64,000 nt of DNA from Bacteroidota bacterium (GTDB lineage Bacteria; Bacteroidota; Bacteroidia; Bacteroidales; FEN-979): positions 1 to 64,000 of the forward strand of contig JAPLDH010000063.1 in assembly GCA_026391355.1 (NCBI GenBank), given 5' to 3'. The notes under the pieces were generated by a model, which ran no database searches, had not been told where the DNA came from, and saw only the letters and a program-made list of their open reading frames with translations. This document shows, in pieces, positions 42,578 through 51,687 of the stretch. Position numbers and translations under genes: made by a program. Each line of letters opens with the position of its first letter. Positions within the stretch are counted from its first letter, which is position 1.

Positions 42578-43654
42578 TTAAGCATACGTTTTTACTACCA
42601 TTTCCCCCTTTATGATCCTAAGCGCACTTGCTGCCATGGCTTTGGTTTCGTTGTCGCCAGGATAGATGAATGTGGGGGCAAATTTTTCAATATGATCAAG
42701 GATCTTCCTGACCAGGATTGTGCTGTGTGCCAATTCCCCTGTGATCAGGATTGCATCGACTTCAGCCATGAGCACGGCATACATTTCACCGATACATTTT
42801 GCAACCTGGTATCCCATGGCTTCCATGATCAGTTTTGCATGTTCATCGCCATCTTTGATCCGTTGTTCAATCTCACTGAGACTGGTGGTTTTAAAATGGG
42901 CATACAGTCCCCCGCAATGGGTCAGGAGGCATTGCACATCCTCCTTTGTTTTCTGACCGCTGAAACACATCTCCACAATATCAACCAAAGGGAGCGATCC
43001 ACTGCGGATCATTGAGAAGGGACCGTCGCCTCCAAAACCCTGGTTTACGTCGATAACCTTTCCTTTCCGGTGAGCGCCAACCGTTGTCCCATTCCCCATA
43101 TGCGCTACAATAAGGTTCATCTCTTCGTAGTTTTGCTTGTGCGTTTCGGCATGAAGATGGGCAACAGCCTTCTGATTCAGCGCGTGGAAAATTGACTTTC
43201 TCATGATGTCGGGAGACCCGGTAATCCTTGCAATCTCTTCCAACTCATCCACTACCGTAGGATCGGCGATCATGGCTCTTGAACCGGGAATTTCCGCTGC
43301 AATGGCATCGGCTAACAACCCCCCGAGATTGATGATGTCCTCACCTACCGGACTATCCTTGAGGTCCTGCTTCAGTTGTTCATTGACCTCATATACGCCA
43401 GATTCAACAGGATGGATCAATCCACCACGGGAGATAACAATTTTTACCTCGCTGAGATCAAAATCGTTGTTCTTAAGGTCTTTAATAACAATATTTTTCC
43501 GGAAGTCCACCTGGTCGTAGATACTGTCAAAAGGAGAGAGATCTTCGTTTGTGTGTTTTCTGCCGATCATATAACGCAGTTTATAATTCTCATATACTGC
43601 GATCTGAGTTTCCTTGTCTCTTGGGTTTACTACCAAAATGTTGAAAGTCATCAT
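42578..43654 (-). CDS. buk: butyrate kinase
   Basis: A 358-residue acetokinase-fold enzyme that interconverts butyrate + ATP and butyryl phosphate + ADP, with branched short acids such as isobutyrate also used by the family. Signatures are 'ILVVNPRDKETQIAVYEN' near the start, 'VISRGGLIHPVESGVYEV', 'LIVAHMGNGTTVGAHRKG' and 'GFGGDGPFSMIRSGSLP'. The length matches Buk rather than acetate kinase. ATG codons at 43654 and 43651 are both possible; the TTG at 43660 is not needed. It is 18 bp downstream of the icmF stop, so the two are cotranscribed. No phosphotransbutyrylase gene is in the window. Confidence 0.93.
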   Translation of the reverse strand: MMTFNILVVNPRDKETQIAVYENYKLRYMIGRKHTNEDLSPFDSIYDQVDFRKNIVIKDLKNNDFDLSEVKIVISRGGLIHPVESGVYEVNEQLKQDLKDSPVGEDIINLGGLLADAIAAEIPGSRAMIADPTVVDELEEIARITGSPDIMRKSIFHALNQKAVAHLHAETHKQNYEEMNLIVAHMGNGTTVGAHRKGKVIDVNQGFGGDGPFSMIRSGSLPLVDIVEMCFSGQKTKEDVQCLLTHCGGLYAHFKTTSLSEIEQRIKDGDEHAKLIMEAMGYQVAKCIGEMYAVLMAEVDAILITGELAHSTILVRKILDHIEKFAPTFIYPGDNETKAMAASALRIIKGEMVVKTYA

Positions 43655-43672
43655 AGACAAATGGTTTTAGTT

Positions 43673-46600
43673 TTACATATTTCGACGATACTGACCTCCC
43701 ACTTCAAAAAGTGCACTGGTGATCTGCCCGATGGAACAGCATTTCGTTGCCTCCATCAGAGCTTCAAAAGTATTTTTGTTATGTGTGGCAACATCCTTCA
43801 GATCATCCAAAATAACATCAGATTTCTCTGTGAAGGTTCTGTGCAGTTGTTCCAGCATAGAGATCTGGTATTCCTTTTCTTCCATTGTAGCACGGATCAC
43901 CTCCCTGGGAAGAACGGTCGGGGATCCTTCACTCGAAAGGAAGGTGTTGACGCCCATGATCGGAAGTTTCCCGTTGTTTTTCAAGGTTTCATAATAGAGA
44001 GATTCGTCCTGGATCTTACCCCGCTGGTACATGGTTTCCATAGCGCCCAGCACGCCTCCGCGTTCAGAGATCCTTTCAAACTCTTTTAAAACAGCTTCTT
44101 CCACGAGATCTGTCAGTTCTTCAATGATGAAAGAGCCCTGGAGGGAGTTTTGGTTCTTTGCCAGTCCGAGTTCATGGTTGATGATCATCTGGATGGCCAC
44201 TGCGCGCCGCACCGACTCCTCTGTGGGAGTCGTAATGGCTTCATCATAGGCATTGGTGTGCAGCGAATTGCAATTATCGTAAATGGCATACAACCCCTGC
44301 AACGTTGTCCGGATGTCGTTGAAATTGATTTCTTGTGCGTGCAGAGAACGGCCGGAGGTCTGGATATGGTACTTCAGCATCTGGGAACGGCTGTTTGCCT
44401 TGTACTTCAACTTCATGGCTTTTGCCCAGATCAGCCGTGCCACCCGTCCAATCACCGAATATTCCGCATCGATCCCATTGGAAAAGAAAAACGATAGATT
44501 CGGCGCAAATTTATCAATATCCATTCCCCGTGAAACATAATATTCCAAATAGGTGAAACCGTTTGCCAGCGTAAATGCAAGCTGTGAGATCGGATTGGCG
44601 CCGGCTTCTGCAATGTGATAACCGGAGATCGAAACGGAATAAAAGTTATGGACGTTATTGAGAATAAAATATTCCTGAATATCTCCCATCATCTTCAGGG
44701 CGAAATCAGTCGACAACAGACAGGTATTCTGAGCCTGGTCTTCCTTCAGGATATCAGCTTGAACAGTACCCCTGACATGACACAGGGTCTCTTTTTTTAT
44801 CTTCTCATAGATTTCGGGAGGAAGAACTTTATCCCCGGTAATTCCCAATAACATTAGTCCAAGCCCATTATTGCCCTTGGGAAGGTCGCCCTGGTAAGTG
44901 GGACGGGTTGTTCCTTTTTTACCGTAAAATTCCTTTATTTTTTCTTCGGTCTCTTCCAAAAGGCCATGTTCCCGTATGTAAATCTCGCACTGCTGATCAA
45001 TCGCAGCGTTCATGAAATATCCTACCATGGCAGGAGCCGGGCCGTTAATGGTCATCGAAACCGAAGTGTTGGGGTCCAAGAGGTTGAACCCTGAATACAA
45101 TTTTTTTGCATCATCCAGGCATGCAATGGAAACGCCTGAATTGCCGATCTTTCCGTAAATATCAGGGCGCAGGTCGGGATCGTTGCCATAAAGGGTAACG
45201 GAATCATAAGCGGTTGAAAGCCTGACAAAGGGCATATCGTAGGAAAGATAATGGAACCGCTTGTTGGTCCTTTCCGGTCCACCTTCGCCGGCAAACATGC
45301 GGGTAGCGTCTTCCGTTTCCCTTTTGAAAGGGAAAACCCCTGCTGCATATGGAAATTCACCGGGTACATTCTCTCTCAGGTTCCATTTCAAAATATCTCC
45401 CCAACCCTGGTACTTTGGCATAGCGATCTTCGGGATCTTTGTGCCGGAGAGGGATTCAACATGTGTTTCTATTTGAATTTCGCGTCCCCTGACTTTAAAA
45501 ATATACAGATCATCCTTATAGGATCTGACCTTATTATCCCAGTCTTTGATTATCTTTTCGTTCGCCGGATCAAGCAGCCTCATTTTCTCCTCAAAGATTT
45601 GCTGAATTTCGGTGATGGAGGAAGAGTGATCATCAGCAGATGGAATTGGTTGTTTTTCCTGAATGGTTTTCTTTACCTGGTCTAACGAATAAAGTTGTGT
45701 TGCAATGCCGGCCTGCTGATCTGTCCATTCGTTATAGGTTCTGATCGATTCGGCAATTTCTGCCAGGTATCGGGTACGCGATGGAGGGATGATGAAGATC
45801 TTTTCGGTCATTTCATTCTTCCCGACAAAAGTGCTTGGGAAAGGTGCATTGGTCTTTTCAACGATCTTTCTGATCAGGGCTTTATAAAGATGGTTGATCC
45901 CGGGGTCATTGAATTGTGAGGCGACGGTACTATAAACCGGCATGGAACTGACCTCGTCATGGAACAGGTTATGGTTCCTCTGGTATTGTTTCCTCACGTC
46001 GCGCAATGCATCTTCCGAACCCCTTTTATCAGCCTTGTTGATGGCAACGATGTCGGCAAAATCAAGCATGTCGATCTTTTCAAGCTGGCTGGCTGCTCCG
46101 TATTCCGGGGTCATCACATACAGCGTAACATCGCTGTGATCCACGATCTGCGTATCCGACTGCCCGATACCTGTCGTCTCCACGATTACCAGATCATAAC
46201 CCGCTGCCTTGACGATGCTGATGGAGTCTTTCACATACCTTGAAAGCGAGAGGTTGGATGCCCGTGTGGCAAGGGAGCGCATAAAGACCCTGGAATTGCT
46301 GATCGAGTTCATCCGGATGCGGTCACCCAGCAGTGCACCTCCGGTTTTCCTTTTGGAAGGATCCACTGAGATGATCGCTATTGTTTTTTCCGGGAAATCG
46401 GAAAGATACCTTCTTACGAGTTCATCTACAAGAGAAGATTTCCCTGCACCACCGGTTCCTGTTATTCCCAAAACGGGGATATGCGCTTTCGCGGAGAGTT
46501 TTTCAACAGCGCTGATAATTTCACTGACCCCTTCCGGGAAGTTTTCAACGCTTGAGATCAATCTTGCAATAGTGTTTACATCCTTATTTACCACCGATGA

Positions 46601-47065
46601 GATTTCCATGTGGTCGGATTCTCCCAGCGGGAAGTCAGATTTCATCAACAGTTCGTTGATCATTCCCTGGAGGGTCATTTCCCGCCCGTCGTCGGGAGAA
46701 AATATCCTTGCAATCCCATATTCCTGAAGTTCCCTGATCTCCTCCGGTAAGATAACTCCGCCACCGCCTCCAAAGATCCTGATGTGTCCGCTGTTTCTTT
46801 CTTTCAGGAGATCATACATGTATTTAAAATATTCGATATGACCACCCTGGTACGAAGTCAGGGCAATGGCCTGAACATCTTCCTGGACAGCACAGTCGAC
46901 GATCTCCTGAACGGAACGGTTATGACCGAGATGGATCACTTCGGCTCCGCTCGACTGAAGGATACGACGCATGATGTTGATGGCTGCGTCATGACCATCG
47001 AAAAGAGAAGCCGCGGTGACGATCCGGATGTGGTTCACCGGTTTATAAAGGTTCACAGTTTTCAT
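43673..47065 (-). CDS. icmF: fused isobutyryl-CoA mutase with G-protein chaperone
   Basis: A 1130-residue B12 enzyme that interconverts isobutyryl-CoA and butyryl-CoA. Domains in order: a cobalamin-binding domain with '[12 protein letters not shown]' (about 20-31) and '[11 protein letters not shown]'; a MeaB-type GTPase chaperone with Walker A '[13 protein letters not shown]' (about 203-215) and 'ETTGIGQSD'; a linker; and the mutase barrel (about 560-1110). F591 ('MFAGEG') and Q779 ('QAQNT') sit where isobutyryl-CoA mutases have Phe and Gln and methylmalonyl-CoA mutases have Tyr and Arg, supporting the ICM assignment. It lies between an acyl-CoA dehydrogenase (9 bp upstream) and buk. Some IcmFs also use isovaleryl- or pivalyl-CoA. 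Confidence 0.95.
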   Translation of the reverse strand: MKTVNLYKPVNHIRIVTAASLFDGHDAAINIMRRILQSSGAEVIHLGHNRSVQEIVDCAVQEDVQAIALTSYQGGHIEYFKYMYDLLKERNSGHIRIFGGGGGVILPEEIRELQEYGIARIFSPDDGREMTLQGMINELLMKSDFPLGESDHMEISSVVNKDVNTIARLISSVENFPEGVSEIISAVEKLSAKAHIPVLGITGTGGAGKSSLVDELVRRYLSDFPEKTIAIISVDPSKRKTGGALLGDRIRMNSISNSRVFMRSLATRASNLSLSRYVKDSISIVKAAGYDLVIVETTGIGQSDTQIVDHSDVTLYVMTPEYGAASQLEKIDMLDFADIVAINKADKRGSEDALRDVRKQYQRNHNLFHDEVSSMPVYSTVASQFNDPGINHLYKALIRKIVEKTNAPFPSTFVGKNEMTEKIFIIPPSRTRYLAEIAESIRTYNEWTDQQAGIATQLYSLDQVKKTIQEKQPIPSADDHSSSITEIQQIFEEKMRLLDPANEKIIKDWDNKVRSYKDDLYIFKVRGREIQIETHVESLSGTKIPKIAMPKYQGWGDILKWNLRENVPGEFPYAAGVFPFKRETEDATRMFAGEGGPERTNKRFHYLSYDMPFVRLSTAYDSVTLYGNDPDLRPDIYGKIGNSGVSIACLDDAKKLYSGFNLLDPNTSVSMTINGPAPAMVGYFMNAAIDQQCEIYIREHGLLEETEEKIKEFYGKKGTTRPTYQGDLPKGNNGLGLMLLGITGDKVLPPEIYEKIKKETLCHVRGTVQADILKEDQAQNTCLLSTDFALKMMGDIQEYFILNNVHNFYSVSISGYHIAEAGANPISQLAFTLANGFTYLEYYVSRGMDIDKFAPNLSFFFSNGIDAEYSVIGRVARLIWAKAMKLKYKANSRSQMLKYHIQTSGRSLHAQEINFNDIRTTLQGLYAIYDNCNSLHTNAYDEAITTPTEESVRRAVAIQMIINHELGLAKNQNSLQGSFIIEELTDLVEEAVLKEFERISERGGVLGAMETMYQRGKIQDESLYYETLKNNGKLPIMGVNTFLSSEGSPTVLPREVIRATMEEKEYQISMLEQLHRTFTEKSDVILDDLKDVATHNKNTFEALMEATKCCSIGQITSALFEVGGQYRRNM

Positions 47066-47073
47066 TGGAAGTG

Positions 47074-48216
47074 TTAATCATTCATAATTGCACGGGAAAT
47101 GATCATCTTCTGGATTTCGCTTGTTCCTTCATAGATCTGTGTCAGCTTTGCCTCGCGCATAAGCCTTTCCACATGATATTCCTTCACATACCCGTACCCG
47201 CCATGGATCTGAACTGCTTCAGTGGTTACAAACATTGCTGTTTCGGCTGCCCAGTATTTGGCTATTGCGCTTGCAATCCCGTAAGGCTGATTCTGGTCTT
47301 TCAGCCAGGCGGCTTTCAGGCAGAACATCCGGGAAGCTTCAATGCGCATATGCATCTCTGCCAGCTTGAATGCAACAGATTGATGGTTGATGATCTCAGT
47401 TCCGAATGCTTTACGTTCTTTTGCATAATTCAGGGCTCTTTCATAGGCGCCCTGTGCAATACCCAATGCCTGTGCAGCAATACCGATTCGTCCGCCTTCC
47501 AGGGTCTTCATGGCAAACTTAAAACCGAACCCGTCTTCACCAAGCCGGTTCTCCTTGGGTACTATCACATCTGTAAACATAACCGAATGGGTATCGGAAC
47601 TGCGCATTCCCATTTTATCCTCGTGCGGCCCAAGAGTTACACCCGGTGCGTGCCGGTCGATCATCAGTGCATTGATGCCTCGATGACCCTTTTCAGGATG
47701 GGTCTGTGCGATAAGGATATAAGTCGAGGCTGAATTTGCGCTGGTGATCCAGTTTTTTGTCCCGTTTACCAGGTAATGATCCCCTTTGTCTTCGGCAAGT
47801 GTACGCTGTGAAGTGGCGTCAGAACCTGCATCCGGCTCTGAAAGAAGGAATGCACCTAACTTTTCACCGGTCGCAAGGGGACGAAGCCATTTCTCCTTTT
47901 GTTCTTCGGAACCAAAGGCTTCAATTCCATAGCAGACAAGTGAATTGTTCACCGACATGATGACTGAAACGGAAGAATCGATCTTTGATAATTCTTCCAT
48001 TGCCAGGACATATGAAATAGTGTCCATTCCCTCTCCACCGTATTTGGTGTCAACAAGCATTCCCATGAAACCTAGCTCCGTGAGCGCTTTTACATGTTGT
48101 GCCGGATATTCCGCTTTTGCATCCCTTTCGAGGACGTCCTTGATGAGTTCACGCTGCGCATAGTCCCGTGCAGCTTTCTGAATCATGAGTTGTTCTTCGG
48201 TGAATTGAAAATCCAT
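47074..48216 (-). CDS. acyl-CoA dehydrogenase (short-chain, butyryl-CoA type)
   Basis: A 380-residue flavoprotein. '[11 protein letters not shown]', '[15 protein letters not shown]', '[19 protein letters not shown]' and '[16 protein letters not shown]' with the catalytic Glu give a clear short-chain acyl-CoA dehydrogenase. It probably oxidises butyryl-CoA (the IcmF product) to crotonyl-CoA, or isobutyryl-CoA to methacrylyl-CoA. It is first in the operon with icmF and buk. The 231 bp upstream also face the lhgO fragment and hold a candidate operator, so the two directions may share regulation. Confidence 0.9.
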   Translation of the reverse strand: MDFQFTEEQLMIQKAARDYAQRELIKDVLERDAKAEYPAQHVKALTELGFMGMLVDTKYGGEGMDTISYVLAMEELSKIDSSVSVIMSVNNSLVCYGIEAFGSEEQKEKWLRPLATGEKLGAFLLSEPDAGSDATSQRTLAEDKGDHYLVNGTKNWITSANSASTYILIAQTHPEKGHRGINALMIDRHAPGVTLGPHEDKMGMRSSDTHSVMFTDVIVPKENRLGEDGFGFKFAMKTLEGGRIGIAAQALGIAQGAYERALNYAKERKAFGTEIINHQSVAFKLAEMHMRIEASRMFCLKAAWLKDQNQPYGIASAIAKYWAAETAMFVTTEAVQIHGGYGYVKEYHVERLMREAKLTQIYEGTSEIQKMIISRAIMND

Positions 48217-48276
48217 AATGTCTGAGTTGAATGATTTGTGGTTGGTATATAAAATTACGTAAAAATATTTTTTCCT

Positions 48277-48305
48277 AGTTTAGATTTATTTAGACTGATT
48301 CTATA
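48277..48305. promoter_or_regulatory. candidate operator with three TTTAGA-type half-sites
   Basis: TTTAGA occurs at 48279-48284 and again 10 bp (one helical turn) later at 48289-48294. The latter forms an imperfect inverted repeat with TCTATA at 48300-48305 (TTTAGA-N5-TCTATA). The array lies between the divergent acyl-CoA dehydrogenase operon and the TATCTTTG promoter at 48304. Confidence 0.35.
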
Positions 48306-48311
48306 TCTTTG
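48304..48311 (+). promoter_or_regulatory. -7 element TATCTTTG upstream of the lhgO fragment
   Basis: Exact TATCTTTG followed by C, overlapping the candidate operator. It is about 140 bp before the lhgO fragment start, unusually far for the promoters in this window. No gene is seen in the 48312-48452 leader. Confidence 0.55.
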
Positions 48312-48452
48312 CTTCCGTTGAACAGATAAATGGTTATTAAAAAAAATCAATCATTATATCGAGAGCGGGTAGTTAGAATCAGATCAAAGGTAGTATTTTT
48401 TCATGATCAGCTTTTGGTACGCAAAAATAAATAAAAAAGAAAAACATTGGAT

Positions 48453-48794
48453 ATGGAATATAAGGCAGATTATCTGATCATCGGTGCGGGAATTATCGGG
48501 CTGGCAATTGCAAGAGAGTTCAGGAACCGGTTTCCGGGTGCAGAGATCATTGTGATTGATAAGGAACCTGATGTGGCCTATCACAGCAGCGGGCGAAATA
48601 GCGGGGTCCTTCATGCAGGTTTTTATTATTCTGCTGATTCGCTCAAGGCAAAATTTACAAGGGATGGAAACCGGGCAATGAAGGAATATTGCAGGGAGAA
48701 AAACCTGAAGCTGAATGAGTGTCAGAAAGTGGAATGCAGGAATTCAAAAATAAAATCAAAATGCAAAATGCAAAAAGCAAAATGTAAAATGTAA
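48453..48794 (+). pseudogene. lhgO: truncated L-2-hydroxyglutarate oxidase (LhgO) N terminus
   Basis: The first ~95 residues are a clear FAD-binding start of the LhgO/YgaF family: 'ADYLIIGAGIIGLAIARE', then 'VIDKEPDVAYHSSGRNSGVL' and 'HAGFYYSADSLKAKF'. A full enzyme is about 400 residues. After 'LKLNECQKV' the frame runs into AAAATGCAAAATG-type repeat sequence and stops, so three quarters of the gene is missing. The missing part is not found on the other side of the neighbouring gene. The truncation lies at the start of the long repeat cassette, whose 81-bp core is the left inverted repeat around the Ldh gene. Confidence 0.85.
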
Positions 48795-48859
48795 AATGCA
48801 AAAATCAGAATTCCTCGTGCCTGGTGCCTGGTGCCTCGTGCCTTATTCCTAATGACCAA
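48779..48859 (+). repeat. left 81-bp inverted repeat around the Ldh gene
   Basis: Matches the complement of 50089-50169 at 80 of 81 bases by hand alignment. The two copies face each other across a single dehydrogenase gene. Confidence 0.88.
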
Positions 48860-48890
48860 ATGACTAATGACCTCCTGCCCCACCCTAAAT

Positions 48891-48911
48891 CCCTCCCCAA
48901 ACCAGGGAGGG
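48891..48911. repeat. CCCTCCC/GGGAGGG hairpin
   Basis: Perfect 7-bp stem with loop CAAACCA, inside the 34-bp module shared with 55512-55545. Confidence 0.7.
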
Positions 48912-48994
48912 ACTTAATAATGAGGTAATGAAATTATTTCCTTAATGACCTAATGACCAAATGACCAAATGACCAATGACTAAATATAAAAACA

Positions 48995-50143
48995 ATGGAA
49001 ACAATATTGAGATACAAGCGTGAAGACCTTATTGACTTTGTGGTCAGGTATATGTCGAAAATAGGCGTATCGCCCGAAGATGCAGCCATCGTAGGAGATG
49101 TGCTGGTAAGCGCCGATATGCGGGGTGTTGAATCGCATGGCCTGATCCGCCTGGCATCCTACTATGGAAGCCGGATACAGAAAGGCTTTATTGACCCGAA
49201 AACCCCCTGGAAAGTGATCCACGAAACGCCTTCCACTGCGCTGATCGACGGGGGTAACGGGTGCGGACAGGTTGTCGGGAAAAGAGCCATGGAGATGTGC
49301 ATTGCCAAGGCAAAAACTGCAGGTCTGGCAGCCGTCAGCGTGAAACACAGCAACCATTATGGAATTGCCGGTTATTACTCCATGATGGCGCTGGAGCACG
49401 ATATGATCGGGATGAGCTTTACCAACTCCCAGCCACTGGTTGCTCCAACCTATGGAAAGACGGCTGTCCTGGGAACAAATCCCATCAGTCTTGCAGCACC
49501 AACAAATAAAGCCCATCCATATGTGCTGGACATGGCCACGAGTGCTGTAGCGTATGGCAAGATCCAGCTTCATGAGAAGATGAAAGAGAACATTCCCATC
49601 GGCTGGGGAGTGGATGAAGACGGCCAGCCAACTACCGATCCCACAAAGATCAAACCGGGAGGACATGGCGCCCTGCTTCCGCTGGGTGGCATGGAGGTAA
49701 CGGCAGGTTACAAAGGATACGGATTAGCAGTTCTGGTCGAGATTTTCTGTTCAGCACTTTCAGGCGGCTGTTTCCTGAGCCAGGTCGGCTCACCTGCCAA
49801 ACCAGATCCTACTTGTGTATCGCATTTCTTCATGGCGATAAACATTGAGTCGTTTCGTCCCATTTTCGATTTCAGGAACCAGATGGACGACATGATCGCC
49901 CTCCTGAAACGCTCACCACTGGCAGTTGGAAGGGACGAGATCATGGTGGCCGGCGAACCCGAATTCGAATATGCAAAATTCAACCTTGAACATGGCGTTC
50001 CTCTCCACAAACCCATCGTTGATGACCTGATTGCAGATGGCGAAAAGATCGGGGTCCAGTTTGACCTCGTGCCGGTGACAGTTAATCATTGGTCATTAGG
50101 AATAAGGCACGAGGCACCAGGCACCAGACACGAGGAATTCTGA
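48995..50143 (+). CDS. Ldh-family NAD(P)-dependent dehydrogenase (malate/L-lactate/ureidoglycolate type)
   Basis: A member of the Ldh_2 (MDH/LDH/AllD) family of NAD(P)H-dependent 2-hydroxyacid dehydrogenases, unrelated to classical lactate dehydrogenase. Family segments are 'ADMRGVESHGLIRL' near residues 40-53, 'VKHSNHYGIAGYYS' with the catalytic His near 115-128, 'LGTNPISLAAP', 'DMATSAVAYGKI' and 'GYKGYGLAVLVEI'. The substrate (malate, lactate, sulfolactate or ureidoglycolate) is not decided by these. The last ~20 codons after 'FDLVPV' are encoded by phrase-repeat DNA, so the C terminus has been altered by the repeat. The gene sits between 81-bp inverted repeats. Confidence 0.9.
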   Translation: METILRYKREDLIDFVVRYMSKIGVSPEDAAIVGDVLVSADMRGVESHGLIRLASYYGSRIQKGFIDPKTPWKVIHETPSTALIDGGNGCGQVVGKRAMEMCIAKAKTAGLAAVSVKHSNHYGIAGYYSMMALEHDMIGMSFTNSQPLVAPTYGKTAVLGTNPISLAAPTNKAHPYVLDMATSAVAYGKIQLHEKMKENIPIGWGVDEDGQPTTDPTKIKPGGHGALLPLGGMEVTAGYKGYGLAVLVEIFCSALSGGCFLSQVGSPAKPDPTCVSHFFMAINIESFRPIFDFRNQMDDMIALLKRSPLAVGRDEIMVAGEPEFEYAKFNLEHGVPLHKPIVDDLIADGEKIGVQFDLVPVTVNHWSLGIRHEAPGTRHEEF

Positions 50144-50169
50144 TTTTTGCATTTTACATTTTACATTTT
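50089..50169 (-). repeat. right 81-bp inverted repeat around the Ldh gene
   Basis: Inverted copy of 48779-48859 with one mismatch. It supplies the stop region and part of the C-terminal tail of the Ldh reading frame, and continues to 50192 with further TTTTACATTTTGCATTTTAC units. Confidence 0.88.
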
Positions 50170-50197
50170 ACATTTTGCATTTTACATTTTGATTGAT

Positions 50198-50228
50198 TTG
50201 CCTTTCTCCTTTTATCACCCTATCTTTA
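50198..50228 (+). promoter_or_regulatory. promoter for the VCBS/YCF48 operon
   Basis: TTG at 50198-50200, a 20-base spacer, then TATCTTTA at 50221-50228. This fits the Bacteroidota -33/-7 pattern with one mismatch, 22 bp before the ATG at 50251. Confidence 0.55.
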
Positions 50229-50250
50229 CGGGAGATAAAAACGATTGCCT

Positions 50251-51687
50251 ATGAATATAGTTTTCCGCTCCCTGTTCATCCTTTTCCTGTTTCCGCTTTT
50301 CATCTTCTCCCACAGCGACAGCCGCAGTGAATATTTTCTTCCGATGAATGCAAGGTCAGCTTATGCTGCTGATTTTGATCGCGATGGATTTAATGATATT
50401 GTTGTAGGACACGCGTCTTATGGGCAAGGGCCTGCAATAACGGTCATGAAAAATAGTTCCTGGGGAACCTTCGAAATCATCGATACATCAAAAGTATTCA
50501 ATGCAAATGAAGACCATATCCTTTCCGTGGATGTAAATAATGACGGCTGGCCTGATATCGTAACCTTCTATTTTGACTTCTCATCCGGAACAGGTGTGAA
50601 CAAAATCCGGGTCTATTACAACGACCATGGAGTATTTCCCAATGATAACCATGCCGATTTTAACCTCCAGAGATCTGAGCCTTTTACGGATATCAATTTT
50701 GGAGATGTTAACGGAGACGGATATCCCGACATGGTGGTGATCTCCACCAACTATGACTTCTGGGGTATTCTTTACAATAATGGAAGCGGTGGTTTCCTTT
50801 CGCCTGCCTACCGCTATGTAATGACTCCTTATAAAATTGTTTGCGGTGACCTCAACGGCGACGGAAGGGATGATGTAGTGATTGCCGGACAAAAGACCGA
50901 GATTTGGTATAGTTATCCAACCTACCTTGAACATAAAGTACTCGATACTAACTGGAGTGATATCCCTGCGATTGCCGATTTCGACAGGGATGGATGGAAT
51001 GATATCGTTACCCAGGCTTACAGCACCACCCGGTTGTTCAAAAATCTCGGCAATAAGACGTTTCAGCAGCTTCCTGATTTGATTTACCCCGCAGGGGTCG
51101 GTGGCCTCTATGTTGCGGATCTGAACAACGATGAATATCCCGACCTGGTCTACTGCAGCACAACAGGAGATCTTATTTATTATAACCAGGGGAATTTCCT
51201 GTTTGCGGATTCCCAGTTCGTTGCCATTCCTTATTTGGGAGAGAACTGGATAAATGTTTATTTTGAGGATCTCGATAACAATGCGTTCAAGGACATTATT
51301 ACGGTTCGGGGAGGTATACCCAGGATCTATCCCAACCTGGATATCCGCTTCAACGACGGGCACGGGAACTTTACCACTGACCCCATCGTTTCGACGGATA
51401 ATAAGGGGGTACTAACGAAAGCGAGGTTTGCCAATTATCCGAATCCCTTTCATGAGAATACGACTTTTGAGTTTTATTTGCCGGAATCCGGCATGGTGGA
51501 TATTATCATCAGTGGTATGAATGGATTAGAAATTACCAGGCTTAAGGCTAGTCACTTTGAAAAGGGATTCCATTCGGAATATTGGAACGGGTTGAACGAT
51601 CATTGTCTTCCGGTCGAAGGAATTTATTTAGCTGCTATTACACTGAATGGAAGGATTATTAAGTATTTAAAAATAATATATATATGA
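50251..51687 (+). CDS. secreted VCBS/FG-GAP repeat protein with T9SS-type tail
   Basis: A 478-residue exported protein. A signal peptide (MNIVFRSLFILFLFPLFIFS) is followed by at least six FG-GAP/VCBS calcium-binding repeats: 'DFDRDGFNDIVVG', 'DVNNDGWPDIVTF', 'DVNGDGYPDMVVI', 'DLNGDGRDDVVIAG', 'DFDRDGWNDIVTQ' and 'DLNNDEYPDLVYC'. They should form a beta-propeller. The C-terminal ~90 residues ('NYPNPFHENTTFEFYLPESG' to the end) are a FlgD-like T9SS sorting domain. The start is the ATG at 50251 rather than the TTG at 50245. It overlaps the next gene by 4 bp (ATGA), so the two surface proteins are made together. It probably mediates surface binding. Confidence 0.88.
   Translation: MNIVFRSLFILFLFPLFIFSHSDSRSEYFLPMNARSAYAADFDRDGFNDIVVGHASYGQGPAITVMKNSSWGTFEIIDTSKVFNANEDHILSVDVNNDGWPDIVTFYFDFSSGTGVNKIRVYYNDHGVFPNDNHADFNLQRSEPFTDINFGDVNGDGYPDMVVISTNYDFWGILYNNGSGGFLSPAYRYVMTPYKIVCGDLNGDGRDDVVIAGQKTEIWYSYPTYLEHKVLDTNWSDIPAIADFDRDGWNDIVTQAYSTTRLFKNLGNKTFQQLPDLIYPAGVGGLYVADLNNDEYPDLVYCSTTGDLIYYNQGNFLFADSQFVAIPYLGENWINVYFEDLDNNAFKDIITVRGGIPRIYPNLDIRFNDGHGNFTTDPIVSTDNKGVLTKARFANYPNPFHENTTFEFYLPESGMVDIIISGMNGLEITRLKASHFEKGFHSEYWNGLNDHCLPVEGIYLAAITLNGRIIKYLKIIYI

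Larger units (their letters stand above)
48733..48984 (+). repeat. long phrase cassette between lhgO fragment and Ldh gene
   Basis: Order on the plus strand: AAAATGCAAAATGTAAAATG, CAGAATTCCTCGTGCC, GTGCCTGGTGCCTCGTGCC, TAATGACCAAATGAC, a CCCTCCC hairpin, then TAATGACCTAATGACC up to the Ldh gene. It contains the left copy of the 81-bp inverted repeat (48779-48859) and a 34-bp module (48883-48916) found identically but inverted at 55512-55545. Confidence 0.85.

Noticed and set aside
43376-44089. A 237-residue plus-strand reading frame
   Set aside because: It spans the antisense of butyrate kinase and the end of icmF, crossing a real gene boundary, and shows no family motifs.
47065-47733. A 222-residue plus-strand reading frame
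   Set aside because: It is antisense to the well-supported acyl-CoA dehydrogenase and has no recognisable domain; it is a shadow frame.
48995-50169. An insertion sequence or integron cassette
   Set aside because: No transposase or integrase is encoded and no target-site duplication could be seen; the inverted repeats consist of the same phrase modules found in other gaps.
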